Shown: piece by piece, positions 7,801-15,106 of the stretch | Numbering within the stretch: the stretch's first letter is position 1 | Layout of the letters: each line of letters opens with the position of its first letter | DNA from: Prevotella intermedia ATCC 25611 = DSM 20706 | Lineage (GTDB): Bacteria > Bacteroidota > Bacteroidia > Bacteroidales > Bacteroidaceae | Reading direction: 5' to 3' | NCBI RefSeq assembly: GCF_001953955.1 | Contig: NZ_CP019300.1 | Span: 992,001 to 1,056,000 of the forward strand | DNA: 64,000 nucleotides | Translations under genes and position numbers: made by a program | Notes under the pieces: model-generated | Told to the model about the DNA's origin: nothing | What the model saw: only the letters and a program-made list of their open reading frames with translations | Databases searched by the model: none

Positions 7801-10465
7801 CCTCAGTAGGCTCGCCAATTATAAGTCTTTGAGTCTACCTCTGCTGTCGCTTGCTAAGTTTGATACACGCTTTGTAGATAACTTTGAAAAACAACAAATC
7901 TTTATCAGGGGTTATGGAAGTCGTGCAGAAACCAAGGCTTATGCAAAGATGGAAATGATGGCAGTTGTAAAATCAGATGATGCAGAGTCTCGTAAATCTG
8001 AAGAAGCACGTAGTTCTGTTAAATTCACCGCACCTGTTATAAAAGAAGATTCAGCCATTCGTAATGAGGCAGAGGCGGACTATGCTGTTGCCGACTCTGT
8101 TTCTGGTGTTGTAAAAAGAGCTACTAATAACGTTCAGATGCGTGAGAATTTGAACGAAACAGCGTTCTTCTATCCCCGCTTGAATACCGATGCCAACGGC
8201 AATGTAAGCATTAAGTTCACGCTGCCAGAGAGCCTTACAACTTGGCGTTTTATGGGACTTGCACACGACAAAGACATAAATTATGGTATGCTAACCGACG
8301 AAGTGGTAGCCAAAAAGACGGTAATGGTGCAGCCCAATATGCCTCGTTTTGTTCGTATGGGCGATGAAGCAATGCTATCGACACGTATTTTTAACTCGTC
8401 AGATAAGGCTGTTAAGGGCAAGGCAACCATAGAAATACTTGATGCTGAAACCGAAAAGGTGCTCTACACAGATAGTAAAGACTATGCTTTAGAGGCGAAT
8501 GCGACAACAACGGCAACGTTCTCGTTGGCAAGTTTGCTGTCGGAAGAAGGTGCAAACAAGCTCTCTATTGCCGACCAAAGTATGCTTATCGTGCGCATCG
8601 TAGCCAGTGGCGATGATTATTCGGACGGCGAACAGCAATATTTGGCAGTGCTTCCAAATCGCGAATACGTGGTTAATACCTATCCATTTACGCAAAACAA
8701 GGCAGGAGAGAAGCGCATTGACCTTACAAAACTGTTCCCAACAAACACTACAGACCAACGATTGACGGTTGAATATACCAATAATCCAAATTGGTTGATG
8801 ATACAAGCCTTGCCGTATGTTGCTGATGCGAACGAGCTAAACGCCATTAGCTTGGTGTCAGCCTACTATGCCAACAGCTTGGCGAATAAGATTTTGAAGA
8901 CGTCGCCTAAGATACGACAGACCATTGAAAGCTGGAGAAACGAGCAAGGAAACGAAACTTCTATGATGTCGGCATTGGAAAAGAACCAAGACTTGAAGGA
9001 ATTTGCCCTTAAAGAAACGCCTTGGGTAATGGAAGCAAAGAACGAAAGCGAGCAGAAGCAAACGCTTGTGCGTTTCTTTGATGATAATCAGATAAAGTAC
9101 AACCTGTCGTCTACAATCGAAAGACTTGGCAGATTACAGAACCCCAATGGCTCTTTCTCTTGGTGGGAGAAAATGCCAGGCAGTTTCTATATGACGGTTG
9201 AAGTGGTGAAAACCTTAACCCGCTTGAACGTGTTGATGGGCGAAAAAGACGAGGAAACGGAAGATATACTGAACTCAGCCTTTGCTTTCTTAGACAGAGA
9301 AGTGGCTGAACGTGTTGCAGAGATGAAACGTTTGCAACGCAAGGGATACAAGAATATCTTCCCTTCTGATGCGCTTTGCGACTATCTGTATAGCAATGCG
9401 TTGGCAAAACGCAAGACAACGGCAGATATAACCTATCTTATCGACTTGTTGGCAAAGAAGCCTGTCGATTTAACAATATATGGCAAGGCAAACACGGCGG
9501 TTATCTTGCAGCAGTATAAGCAAGTTCAGAAAGCAAAAGAATATCTGCAGAGCATCAAGGAATATACTGTTTACAAGGAGGAAATGGGCAGATATTTCGA
9601 TACGCGGAAGGCTTATTACAGTTGGTTCGACTATAAAATACCAACGCAAGTAGCTGCGATAGAATCGTTTAAGACGATTGCTCCGACCGACAAACAAACG
9701 ATTGAAGACTTGCAACGTTGGCTTTTGCAGTCGAAACGCACGCAGGCTTGGGATACGCCAGTGAACTCTGTAAATGCTATTTGGGCATTTATGAACAACG
9801 GACAGTGGACGATGGACAATGGCGAAGCGAGCGTATTGAAACTCGACGGAAAGGTTATGGAACTTCCAAAGGCTACTGCAGGCTTGGGATATGTGAAGGT
9901 AACAAAGCCAGTGGCAGTTAATTCACATAACGAAAGCGAAGGCAAGCAAGTTGCAAACACGTTTACCGTAGAGAAAACAAGCAGCGGAACAAGCTGGGGA
10001 GCAGTCTATGCGCAGTTCTTCCAGCCTGTTACAGAGATAAAGGCAAACAATGCAGGACTTACCGTAAAGCGCGAATTGTTTGTGCGAAACAGCAACAACA
10101 ATGCAAAAGATGCCGTTCAGGCAAAGGTTGGCGATAAGGTTGTGGTGCGCATAACCATTGTGGCAGACCGTGATTATGACTTTGTTCAGGTTTCCGACAA
10201 GCGTCCAGCGTGTCTTGAACCTGTATCGCAAATCAGCGGATACCAATACGGTGGCTACTACATAGCACCGAAAGACTACTGCACAAACTATTATTTCGAT
10301 ATGATGGCAAAGGGAACTCACGTTGTGGAAACAGAGTATTTTGTAGACCGTGAGGGCGTTTATCAGTCGGGAACGTGCACCGCACAATGCGCTTATGCGC
10401 CTGAATATACAGGTCGCGAAGGAGCAGTTAAAATAAAAGTGAATAGCAACAATGCTTCAAATTGA
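4826..10465 (+). CDS. Alpha-2-macroglobulin family protein, thioester-less, exported
   Basis: A bacterial alpha-2-macroglobulin of about 1,879 residues, thought in this family to act as a periplasmic protease trap. The ATG at 4826 is chosen because it gives a clean signal peptide (MKKLLTVLTLLFMVSF, ending LFAQ|S); the frame is open back to 4661 but that part covers the inverted-repeat element. There is no lipobox cysteine, so a soluble periplasmic protein is expected. MG2 hallmarks DRQVYRPGQTVHA lie near residue 495. The A2M core (TLPESLTTWRFMGLAHD, then PRFVRMGDEAMLSTRIFN) lies at about 1,130-1,190. The alpha-helical domain follows, with NPNGSFSWWEKMPGS near 1,440. The CxEQ thioester is absent: the matching stretch reads WLMIQALPYVADANELNAIS. 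The stop overlaps ispH by 14 bases. No penicillin-binding partner gene is adjacent. Confidence 0.93.
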   Translation: MKKLLTVLTLLFMVSFNLFAQSYAELWKQVDIARGKDLPKTQISVLKNIISKAQKEKSYGNLLAAELLTSSLQTRISPDSVDSEKARLKKLCAKAETTDKVLYAVYNCALGRIFKYDEDKDELIAGYFDKAMANPALLAGVQCSKYTPLIKEGKDDAIFKNDLLHVIAFEAGQYDKASKYYTSVGNREAACYSAYMGVKEENNKEALDSLIALYGDLPVCGNVAVAKYKYLKDEEEIDVKQRIEYIDNALKRWGTWKNTNYLRNEREALTAPMFQMWVSENVGAPHKERILKDVKIRNINDLTLTITRTTLTGDDNLSPRNSNSLAKIKTKLLPATAQTVKRTYSGNAPYEVIEDSLELPRLDAGVYLFELASSNNRLAPQYELYYVTNLYVIAEEQPASKIRYVVVNSTTGQPIPNAKLKLKKRGYYKQPPVIRYVETNERGEAYYNYGEHEPDEVYVSTNTDKACPNSFIRTNYYYGKERIEFEVYDLFTDRQVYRPGQTVHASLLVHKKNNKELKSEAVANKTVKLTLRDANYEDVVSKEVVTDEFGTAAADFELPKGLLTGAFSIYANDEDGTSVSFNVEEYKRPTFTVEIDEYKEKYAIGDTIKLKGRAKAYSGMPVQGAEVLYTVNRNPVLWWWYSNENSEIVFESKAITDEKGEFDIELPFIFPDEKKSKKSANRGYWRSAKFYNFVVDTDVTDLAGETRSASASLPLGTKTTVLTSNMPDKVLKDKLRQLKFSYLNAAGKPIEGKVRYAIAPYKKEKPSFGNYTTVEANKDVDLKPLRSGRYMLQAICENDTLEQEFVVFSMEDKRPVIETHDWFYISGNKFPSDGKPVYVQFGATDADQHVLYSIFSGNKVLDSGAIDQSNSLTTWKLTYKEEYGDGIVVNFAWVKNGKLYKHNESIARPMPDRHLNVKWTTFRNLLLPGQKEEWTLNITYPDGKPAKAQLMATLYDKSLDQIDEHSWYFEPAYSNNFPSYIDWSKMIYSSLSLSRLANYKSLSLPLLSLAKFDTRFVDNFEKQQIFIRGYGSRAETKAYAKMEMMAVVKSDDAESRKSEEARSSVKFTAPVIKEDSAIRNEAEADYAVADSVSGVVKRATNNVQMRENLNETAFFYPRLNTDANGNVSIKFTLPESLTTWRFMGLAHDKDINYGMLTDEVVAKKTVMVQPNMPRFVRMGDEAMLSTRIFNSSDKAVKGKATIEILDAETEKVLYTDSKDYALEANATTTATFSLASLLSEEGANKLSIADQSMLIVRIVASGDDYSDGEQQYLAVLPNREYVVNTYPFTQNKAGEKRIDLTKLFPTNTTDQRLTVEYTNNPNWLMIQALPYVADANELNAISLVSAYYANSLANKILKTSPKIRQTIESWRNEQGNETSMMSALEKNQDLKEFALKETPWVMEAKNESEQKQTLVRFFDDNQIKYNLSSTIERLGRLQNPNGSFSWWEKMPGSFYMTVEVVKTLTRLNVLMGEKDEETEDILNSAFAFLDREVAERVAEMKRLQRKGYKNIFPSDALCDYLYSNALAKRKTTADITYLIDLLAKKPVDLTIYGKANTAVILQQYKQVQKAKEYLQSIKEYTVYKEEMGRYFDTRKAYYSWFDYKIPTQVAAIESFKTIAPTDKQTIEDLQRWLLQSKRTQAWDTPVNSVNAIWAFMNNGQWTMDNGEASVLKLDGKVMELPKATAGLGYVKVTKPVAVNSHNESEGKQVANTFTVEKTSSGTSWGAVYAQFFQPVTEIKANNAGLTVKRELFVRNSNNNAKDAVQAKVGDKVVVRITIVADRDYDFVQVSDKRPACLEPVSQISGYQYGGYYIAPKDYCTNYYFDMMAKGTHVVETEYFVDREGVYQSGTCTAQCAYAPEYTGREGAVKIKVNSNNASN

Positions 10466-11387
10466 AATAGATGAAGGCAGCGGCTTCTGCTTTGGCGTTA
10501 CGACAGCCATAAAAAAAGCCGAAGAGGAATTAGAAAAAGGAAGGCAGTTGTATTGCCTTGGCGATATAGTACACAACAGTATGGAGGTGGAAAGGCTTGC
10601 CAAACGTGGGCTGATAACCATTAACCACGACCAGTTGTGCGAACTTCACAATGCAACAGTGTTGCTTCGGGCACACGGCGAGCCTCCCGAAACCTACGAG
10701 TTGGCACGGAAGAACAACATAGAGATAATCGATGCCACTTGCCCTGTGGTGTTGGCGTTGCAGCGACGCATAAAGAATCAATACGAAAAGAACGGCAATA
10801 GCGTTGCGTGCGACCTTGAAAAGGTAGACTTGGAAACGGAGTTGAAAGATAGAAAGAAAGCTACCGCATCGCAAATCGTTATCTTTGGAAAGCTGGGACA
10901 CGCCGAAGTGTTGGGCTTGGTGGGGCAGACGCACAGCAACGCCATTGTGATAGAGAAGTTTGGAGATGTGCAGCAACTCGATTTCAACCGCGATATATAC
11001 CTTTATTCGCAAACAACGAAGAGTTTGAACGAGTTTCATCGCATCATCGAGTATATACAAGAACATATCTCCGAGAACGCCAAGTTCCGTAGTTTCGATA
11101 CCATTTGTCGGCAGGTAGCTAACCGAATGCCGAACATTTCGTTGTTTGCTGCGAAGCACGACCTTATTCTCTTTGTTGCAGGGCGCAAGAGTTCCAACGG
11201 AAAAGTTCTGTTCCACGAATGCCTGAGCGTAAATCCAAACTCGCATCAGGTGGAGAGTGCCGACGAAATAGATATGGAATGGTTCAGGAATGTACGAACC
11301 GTCGGTATCTGTGGAGCTACCAGCACCCCCAAATGGCTGATGGAAGAGTGTCGCGACGAGATACTTCGTAGAACACCCAATGCTTAA
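10452..11387 (+). CDS. ispH: 4-hydroxy-3-methylbut-2-enyl diphosphate reductase (IspH/LytB)
   Basis: Last step of the MEP isoprenoid pathway, reducing HMBPP to IPP and DMAPP with a 4Fe-4S cluster in the cytosol. The three cluster cysteines are visible: C13 (GSGFCFGV), C97 (DATCPVV) and C219 (DTICRQVANRM). DIVHNSMEVERL, RAHGEPPETYELA and GKLGHAEVLGLVGQTHSN supply the conserved histidine and glutamate positions, and GICGATSTPKWLMEE closes the active site. At 311 residues it is slightly long. A charged insert at about 115-140 (LEKVDLETELKDRKK) pushes the third cysteine some 20 residues later than in classic enzymes. The ATG lies inside the 3' end of the alpha-2-macroglobulin gene, so the two are probably co-translated. 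Confidence 0.95.
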   Translation: MLQIEIDEGSGFCFGVTTAIKKAEEELEKGRQLYCLGDIVHNSMEVERLAKRGLITINHDQLCELHNATVLLRAHGEPPETYELARKNNIEIIDATCPVVLALQRRIKNQYEKNGNSVACDLEKVDLETELKDRKKATASQIVIFGKLGHAEVLGLVGQTHSNAIVIEKFGDVQQLDFNRDIYLYSQTTKSLNEFHRIIEYIQEHISENAKFRSFDTICRQVANRMPNISLFAAKHDLILFVAGRKSSNGKVLFHECLSVNPNSHQVESADEIDMEWFRNVRTVGICGATSTPKWLMEECRDEILRRTPNA

Positions 11388-11528
11388 ACAGCAATTCTTT
11401 TAAATCGGTTCGCTCCTTCTTTATACATACAAGAAAGACTTTCGTAGTCCACTCGTGATACAGCAAAGGCATATTATGGAACAGTAGAAGTTTAAGGCCG
11501 ATAACCTGCTTAATGAACAAAAAGAAGA

Positions 11529-11726
11529 CGATAAAACTGTAAATATTTTTCACAAACCTGTCTATCGTGTAACTGTTTGTTTATCAACGTATTGCAAAAC
11601 CTGTTGTTTTGCATTCCAAAAGCGTAGGTTTTGCACGGTAAAAGCGGCTGTTTTGCATCGCAAAAGAGCCGCTTTCGCAATGCCAAATCGAAATTGTAGT
11701 TTTCCTAACGAATAATCTTTACAAAA
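11529..11726 (-). repeat. Dispersed intergenic repeat, copy B (reverse orientation)
   Basis: Read on the minus strand it has the full framework: TTTGTAAAGATTATTCG, ATTTCGATTTGGCATTGCG, three cassette arms, then GGAATGCAAAACAACAGG and a TGTGAAAAATATTTACAG tail. The cassettes in minus-strand order are CGGCTC, CAGCCG and CCTACG. Arms 1 and 2 are complementary except at one base. Confidence 0.85.
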
Positions 11727-12041
11727 CTAAAAAGTTTTTCCGTATCTACCAACAATAAGAAGAAGGAAATCAAATCTCCCATAATTTACTGTCGAACCTT
11801 TCTTAAAGGTAAATCAGAAACGTGTTAAACAATTTCATGATAATCTTAAAATCATATCAAATAGTTTAGTTTTTCTTTGTTTGTAAAGTAATGTGAAGTC
11901 AGTATAATTTCTTTATACTGATAGCACAAAATCGGTTTCAGAAGCCAGTCTTGTATGTATCAAGGTTTTCGATCATAGAATTAAATGAACTACCAAATAG
12001 TAATTCTTGAAGAAAGACATATCTATTTCTCATTTTTTTTA

Positions 12042-12049
12042 TAACTTTG
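12042..12049 (+). promoter_or_regulatory. -7 element (TAACTTTG) for the restriction-modification operon
   Basis: TAACTTTG fits TAnnTTTG. It lies 65 bases before the methylase ATG, behind a T-rich stretch. No clear -33 TTTG was seen. Confidence 0.45.
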
Positions 12050-12113
12050 CGTTTAAATTAAAGTCTTTAAGAGTATCATTAAATACTTATTATACAACGC
12101 TGAAAGATGAAAA

Positions 12114-13109
12114 ATGGCAAAAGCAAGACCTTTTATTAAATGGGTGGGTGGTAAAAGCCAACTTATCGAGCAATTAGATGCACAACTTCCAGCTGACTTT
12201 AGCAGGTGGAAGAATGTTACCTATATTGAACCTTTCGTAGGTGGTGGAGCTATGCTTTTCTACATGTTGCAACGGTATCCAAATATCAAACATGCTGTAA
12301 TTAATGATATTAACTCAGATTTAACGACTTGTTATAAAGTTGTTCGCGATACCCCCGAAGAACTTATAAAATCGCTTGGGCAGTTAGAAACTGCTTATTT
12401 ATCGCTTGATACAGAAGAAGAACGCAAGGCGTTCTTTATAGATGTGCGTGCTCGATATAATCAAAAAAATCTGGATTCGATAGAGAATACAACTATGTTT
12501 TTCTTTTTGAATCGCACTTGTTTCAATGGTCTTTACAGGGTAAATAAGAAAGGTTTGTTTAATGTTCCCTTTGGAAAATACGACAATCCAACTATTTGCG
12601 ATCCTGATACCATACGCAGAGACAGTACTTTACTTCAGCGTGTAGAGATTTTGACAGGCGATTTTGAAGCAACATTTACCCATGCTCATGGCGATACATT
12701 GTTTTATCTCGATCCTCCCTATCGCCCGTTGAGCGATACTTCGAGTTTTAATGATTATACTAAAGAGGCATTCAATGATGATGCGCAAGTTCGTTTGAAG
12801 GAATTTTGCGATAGGATTGATGCAGCTGGTTATAAGTTCATGCTCAGTAATTCTGATTGTAAAGGAAAGGACGAAGCCGACAGTTTCTTCGATGTTCTTT
12901 ATGGTGCATATAAGATAGAGCGGGTTTGGGCTGTACGAAGCATTAACTCTAATCCGCAGAAAAGAGGTAAACTGACAGAGATATTGGTGCATAACTATTT
13001 AAACACCAAAACTAATGCTTATGTAGACAACTTTATGTTAGAACCTGAATACGTGGCGGAAAGAGATGTTACAAATAACTATGGTTTAAATAAAGCACTA
13101 TCTTCATAA
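12114..13109 (+). CDS. DpnII/Dam-type adenine-N6 DNA methyltransferase (GATC)
   Basis: A class-alpha N6-adenine methyltransferase of the Dam/DpnM family, 331 residues. The order of motifs is KWVGGKSQL (residues 9-17, motif X), EPFVGGGAM (39-47, motif I, SAM binding), a long recognition region with FFLNRTCFNGLYRVN, and DPPY at 200-203 (motif IV, catalysis). The C-terminal SNSD and NSNPQKRGKLTEILV stretches are also typical. The family methylates adenine in GATC, and the DpnII-like nuclease gene 8 bases downstream supports this specificity. The coding sequence contains two of the window's six GATC sites (12600 and 12711, the latter inside the DPPY codons). This suggests a history different from its neighbours. 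Specificity is inferred from family and context. Confidence 0.9.
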   Translation: MAKARPFIKWVGGKSQLIEQLDAQLPADFSRWKNVTYIEPFVGGGAMLFYMLQRYPNIKHAVINDINSDLTTCYKVVRDTPEELIKSLGQLETAYLSLDTEEERKAFFIDVRARYNQKNLDSIENTTMFFFLNRTCFNGLYRVNKKGLFNVPFGKYDNPTICDPDTIRRDSTLLQRVEILTGDFEATFTHAHGDTLFYLDPPYRPLSDTSSFNDYTKEAFNDDAQVRLKEFCDRIDAAGYKFMLSNSDCKGKDEADSFFDVLYGAYKIERVWAVRSINSNPQKRGKLTEILVHNYLNTKTNAYVDNFMLEPEYVAERDVTNNYGLNKALSS

Positions 13110-13117
13110 CGAAAACT

Positions 13118-13939
13118 ATGGAAAAGAACTTTGAACAATTTATGTCTCAACTTCACGAAACAAACCAAACATTGGATTTCTTCTGCGATTTCGAAAAGAT
13201 TTCCAATAATGTTGATAATATCAAGTTGAGCCTTTGTATGTTGAACAGCCTTATTGGTACGACCGACCTTCGCAAGAGCGTAGAAGCAATTTGGCATCGT
13301 GACAAAACAGCTTTCAGCATTATGGATATTCTTATTGCAGTTCGCAGTGCAGGAAAAAGGGTAGTTCTCAATTCCAAGGGTGAATGTATCGTTCTTGATA
13401 GGCTGTTTGAAAGTGTTGATGGAGTTATTGAATACCTTGAAGATACAGGTCTTGCAGAAATCTTCAGAGAGCGTAAAATCAAAGATTTAGTAGATTATGT
13501 ATTTGGTATTGAGACAGGTCTTGATAGCAATGCTCGCAAAAATAGAAGTGGAGTTGTAATGGAAAATGTGGTTGGAAAAATACTTTCAGACAACGATATA
13601 ACCTATCGTAAGGAAGTTTATTCTACTGAATGGCCTGACCTGCAAGCTGTACTTGGTGATGATAAGAAACGTTTTGACTTTGTTATTGAAACGACGGAAA
13701 AGAACTATCTTATAGAAGTTAATTTCTATAGTGGTGGTGGCTCTAAACTTAACGAGATTGCTCGTTCTTATTCAGATATAGCTCTGAAGATTAATTCTGT
13801 TGAAGGTTTCGAGTTCGTTTGGGTTACTGATGGAGTTGGTTGGAGGTCTGCAAAGAATAAACTTCAAGAAGCCTACAACATCATTCCAAGTGTTTATAAT
13901 CTTACAAGCGTTTCGAGTTTCATTGATTTGATTAAGTAA
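13118..13939 (+). CDS. DpnII/MboI-like type II restriction endonuclease (predicted GATC)
   Basis: A 273-residue protein resembling the DpnII/MboI/Sau3AI-site endonucleases. The N-terminal half is helical (NIKLSLCMLNSLIGTTDLRK, FSIMDILIAVRSAGKRVVL). The C-terminal half carries the likely nuclease core: GVVMENVVGKIL, KRFDFVIETTEKNYLIEVNF, then YSGGGSKLNEIARSYSDIA. D and E of FDFVI and IEVNF are the likely metal ligands of a PD-(D/E)xK-like fold. It follows the methylase by 8 bases, as expected for a coexpressed pair in which the methylase is made first. The operon ends at the 24-base-pair terminator hairpin at 14007. The gene itself has no GATC site by my reading. Confidence 0.85.
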   Translation: MEKNFEQFMSQLHETNQTLDFFCDFEKISNNVDNIKLSLCMLNSLIGTTDLRKSVEAIWHRDKTAFSIMDILIAVRSAGKRVVLNSKGECIVLDRLFESVDGVIEYLEDTGLAEIFRERKIKDLVDYVFGIETGLDSNARKNRSGVVMENVVGKILSDNDITYRKEVYSTEWPDLQAVLGDDKKRFDFVIETTEKNYLIEVNFYSGGGSKLNEIARSYSDIALKINSVEGFEFVWVTDGVGWRSAKNKLQEAYNIIPSVYNLTSVSSFIDLIK

Positions 13940-14006
13940 ATTAAAATTGTTTCTGAGGAATTAGCTCATAAACACTTGTCTTGTTTATAGTATAGGGATA
14001 TAAACA

Positions 14007-14057
14007 AAAACACAATAACCGCCTCGAAAAATCTTTTCGAGGCGGTTATTGTGTTTT
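14007..14057. terminator. Strong bidirectional terminator after the restriction cassette
   Basis: A perfect inverted repeat of 24 bases per arm (AAAACACAATAACCGCCTCG at its outer part) around a three-base loop. It has A-rich and T-rich flanks and lies between convergent genes. Confidence 0.9.
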
Positions 14058-14077
14058 AATCTCTTTGTTTTCTTAGT

Positions 14078-14959
14078 TTAATTGTTTTGGTTCTTTTTTG
14101 CTTTTCGTTTAGTTCCCTTAATCCAAAGGTAAACTCCGAGTGCAATAAAAGCAATTAATATAACCGTCATTTGCCAGGCGTATTTCTCTGGTTCAACCCA
14201 AAACTCATGGAAGAAGTTAATGCGTCCGAGAATTTCAATGGGTGTCCAAAACACGATAACAGTAGCAATAGACATACGGATGTTTGCGCCCCACGATGCC
14301 AAATACAACTGTCGTTTAAACATAAATAGCGCACCAATGAAGCAACCGATACCGATTAGGAAAGTTACAGGGTGGTGGTCGCCCAAGAAATTCTTATCGT
14401 AGCAGAACATCAGCAGCAGATACAGTCCCCAAAGTATCATGAATATTTCCATAAAGGTAACGATGCTGGTGTGGCGTGTCATAGGTTGGGCACAGATGGT
14501 ATATTGCTTTCTGCCGAAACATTTGCGCTGAATCCATGTAATAAAGTCGCAACCGTTGCGTGTTGAGAATATATACATCACCATAATGGCAACCCACATG
14601 CCAAACGAAGCAGGCATAATCAAGTATTCGGGTTTCGTAACTATCTCGCCATTCTCCATTTCTGGCATTACACCATAGCGACGGGCGTAGTACATAAACA
14701 GAAATTCTACCCAGCCTGTCCAAAACAGCAAGCCGCCGATGAAGCCCCAAAGTGTTTGTCGTGTGTCTCCTTTCACGAACACACCCACAATAACCATTAT
14801 CAATCCAGCAAGCCCTAACAAGAAGCCTGCAGTATGAACAGCACTTTCAGACATCGTCTTTTCCATGATAATCATAAGCGCATGCCCTAATGGCATAGAA
14901 AAAAGAACAAGCAGGAAAGAGGCGATTGTGCGCCAAGGGTATAACTTTTTAGTTTCCAT
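14078..14959 (-). CDS. Polytopic membrane protein of unknown function
   Basis: A 293-residue integral membrane protein with about eight hydrophobic segments: residues 10-32, 44-62, 70-88, 113-132, 165-185, 196-212, 224-245 and 260-278. The C-terminus is basic (KGTKRKAKKNQNN), which suggests a cytosolic end. Loops contain conserved-looking aromatic stretches (YARRYGVMPEME, WVEPEKYAWQ) but no catalytic or transport motif that I recognise. It stands alone between the RM cassette (convergent) and a divergent subtilase. I infer a lineage-specific membrane protein and offer no function. Confidence 0.75.
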   Translation of the reverse strand: METKKLYPWRTIASFLLVLFSMPLGHALMIIMEKTMSESAVHTAGFLLGLAGLIMVIVGVFVKGDTRQTLWGFIGGLLFWTGWVEFLFMYYARRYGVMPEMENGEIVTKPEYLIMPASFGMWVAIMVMYIFSTRNGCDFITWIQRKCFGRKQYTICAQPMTRHTSIVTFMEIFMILWGLYLLLMFCYDKNFLGDHHPVTFLIGIGCFIGALFMFKRQLYLASWGANIRMSIATVIVFWTPIEILGRINFFHEFWVEPEKYAWQMTVILIAFIALGVYLWIKGTKRKAKKNQNN

Positions 14960-15106
14960 GTTGATAGTTTAAATTGTTTATTTTAAAATTTTAGTGTATT
15001 TGGATTCACGTTAAAGGAAACGTATATATGGTCTGATTTATTGTGAATATTTGCTTAATTCGTTTTTTTTTCTTTTCTTTGCAAGGAGAATAGAGAATAA
15101 CAGGCA

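Larger units (their letters stand above)
11388..12113. other. 726-base intergenic region upstream of the restriction cassette
   Basis: AT-rich and without a convincing gene. It holds repeat copy B (11529-11726, reversed), a GATC site at 11971 and a -7 element at 12042. The remaining bases (11388-11528 and 11727-12041) show no recognisable RNA gene or strong hairpin. The flank may mark the left edge of an inserted restriction-modification cassette. Confidence 0.5.

Noticed and set aside
10530..11246. Long minus-strand reading frame opposite ispH (238 residues)
   Set aside because: It lies wholly opposite a well-identified enzyme gene and shows no domain of its own.
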